Shown here: positions 6,073-6,379 of the stretch, one piece after another
How positions within the stretch are numbered: position 1 is the stretch's first letter
Layout: each line of letters begins with the position of its first letter
Assembly (NCBI GenBank): GCA_027052485.1
Contig: JALUFA010000010.1
Coordinates: forward strand, 1 to 6,379
DNA: 6,379 nucleotides
Source: Hydrogenothermaceae bacterium
Lineage (GTDB): Bacteria; Aquificota; Aquificia; Aquificales; Hydrogenothermaceae
Reading direction: 5' to 3'
Notes under the pieces: generated by a model
Databases searched by the model: none
What the model was told of the DNA's origin: nothing
The model's input: the letters and a program-made list of their open reading frames with translations, nothing else
Position numbers and translations under genes: made by a program

Positions 6073-6379
6073 AATCTTTTAAGGGTACTGGTGGAGAGTA
6101 GTAAAATCCCTGCCCTAAACCTTTACCTTTTGAAAGTTCAATAAGAATATTTTTAATATTTTCATCTTCTATAAACTCGTAAACAGGTTTTTTTTCTGTC
6201 TCTAACGCAAATGTTGAAACCATCTTCACAATTGTTCTATATGCTATATCAATTTCTATCTTTTTAACAATGCTTCCATCTATTTTTAAATATTTAAGTT
6301 TTTCGAACTTAATTTGATTGGCAATTTTATCTAGATTAGAGTATCCACTTCCAAAATCATCAATAGCTATTGTAAGCTC
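6059..6379 (-). CDS. EAL-domain protein (c-di-GMP phosphodiesterase), C-terminal part only
   Basis: The reading frame is open from the right edge and ends at TAA (6061-6059), giving the last 106 residues. EAL domains hydrolyse cyclic di-GMP to pGpG and so lower this second messenger, which controls motility and attachment. Visible are IDDFGSGYSNL (residues 6-16 of the fragment, metal-binding Asp pair), LKIDGS (31-36, catalytic-site Lys32), YEFIED (67-72, standing for the usual AEGVET and keeping both Glu) and GQGFYYSPPVP (89-99, with Gln90). All active-site residues expected in this half are present, so activity is plausible, though the EAL signature itself lies outside the window. The loop between the Asp pair and Lys32 seems about four residues longer than usual. 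Sensor or GGDEF domains, if any, lie to the right. It sits 44 bases upstream of serA on the same strand, probably as a separate unit. Confidence 0.92.
   Translation of the reverse strand, partial: ELTIAIDDFGSGYSNLDKIANQIKFEKLKYLKIDGSIVKKIEIDIAYRTIVKMVSTFALETEKKPVYEFIEDENIKNILIELSKGKGLGQGFYYSPPVPLKDFVIT

Overview
The window is AT-rich bacterial chromosome with tightly packed genes. It carries five recognisable coding regions plus a sixth cut by the edge: aroA (partial) and serA for amino-acid synthesis, purF for purine synthesis, a PEGA-repeat lipoprotein, a small exported CxxCH protein, and the tail of an EAL-domain c-di-GMP phosphodiesterase. Heavy use of AGA/AGG for Arg and ATA for Ile, many Lys and Glu residues, a lipoprotein signal (so probably a diderm) and the mix of gene types suggest a thermophilic, chemolithotroph-like lineage such as Aquificota (perhaps near Desulfurobacteriaceae). 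That placement is inference from codon and protein style, not from a marker gene.

Layout. Positions 1-953 (minus): the first three quarters of a class II EPSP synthase, whose 3' end lies left of the window. Positions 954-1061: a compact divergent promoter region. Positions 1068-2678 (plus): a lipoprotein with three PEGA repeats followed by a seven-repeat beta-propeller. Positions 2723-4102 (plus): PurF with all four Fe-S cysteines but no propeptide. Positions 4105-4428 (minus): a 107-residue exported protein with a CxxCH motif, facing purF across a 2-base gap. Positions 4425-6014 (minus): long-form SerA with ACT domain, overlapping the start of the small gene by 4 bases (ATGA). Positions 6059-6379 (minus): the C-terminal half of an EAL domain, separated from serA by 44 bases that appear to hold a weak terminator overlapping the serA promoter.

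The metabolic genes are housekeeping: SerA opens serine synthesis, PurF commits PRPP to purines, AroA makes EPSP for aromatic amino acids. The serA and CxxCH genes look translationally coupled, although no functional link is obvious. I see no mobile element, CRISPR array, tRNA or rRNA. I did not find a clear undescribed system; the most interesting items are the stand-alone CxxCH domain coupled to serA, the PEGA-propeller lipoprotein, and the propeptide-less Fe-S type PurF.
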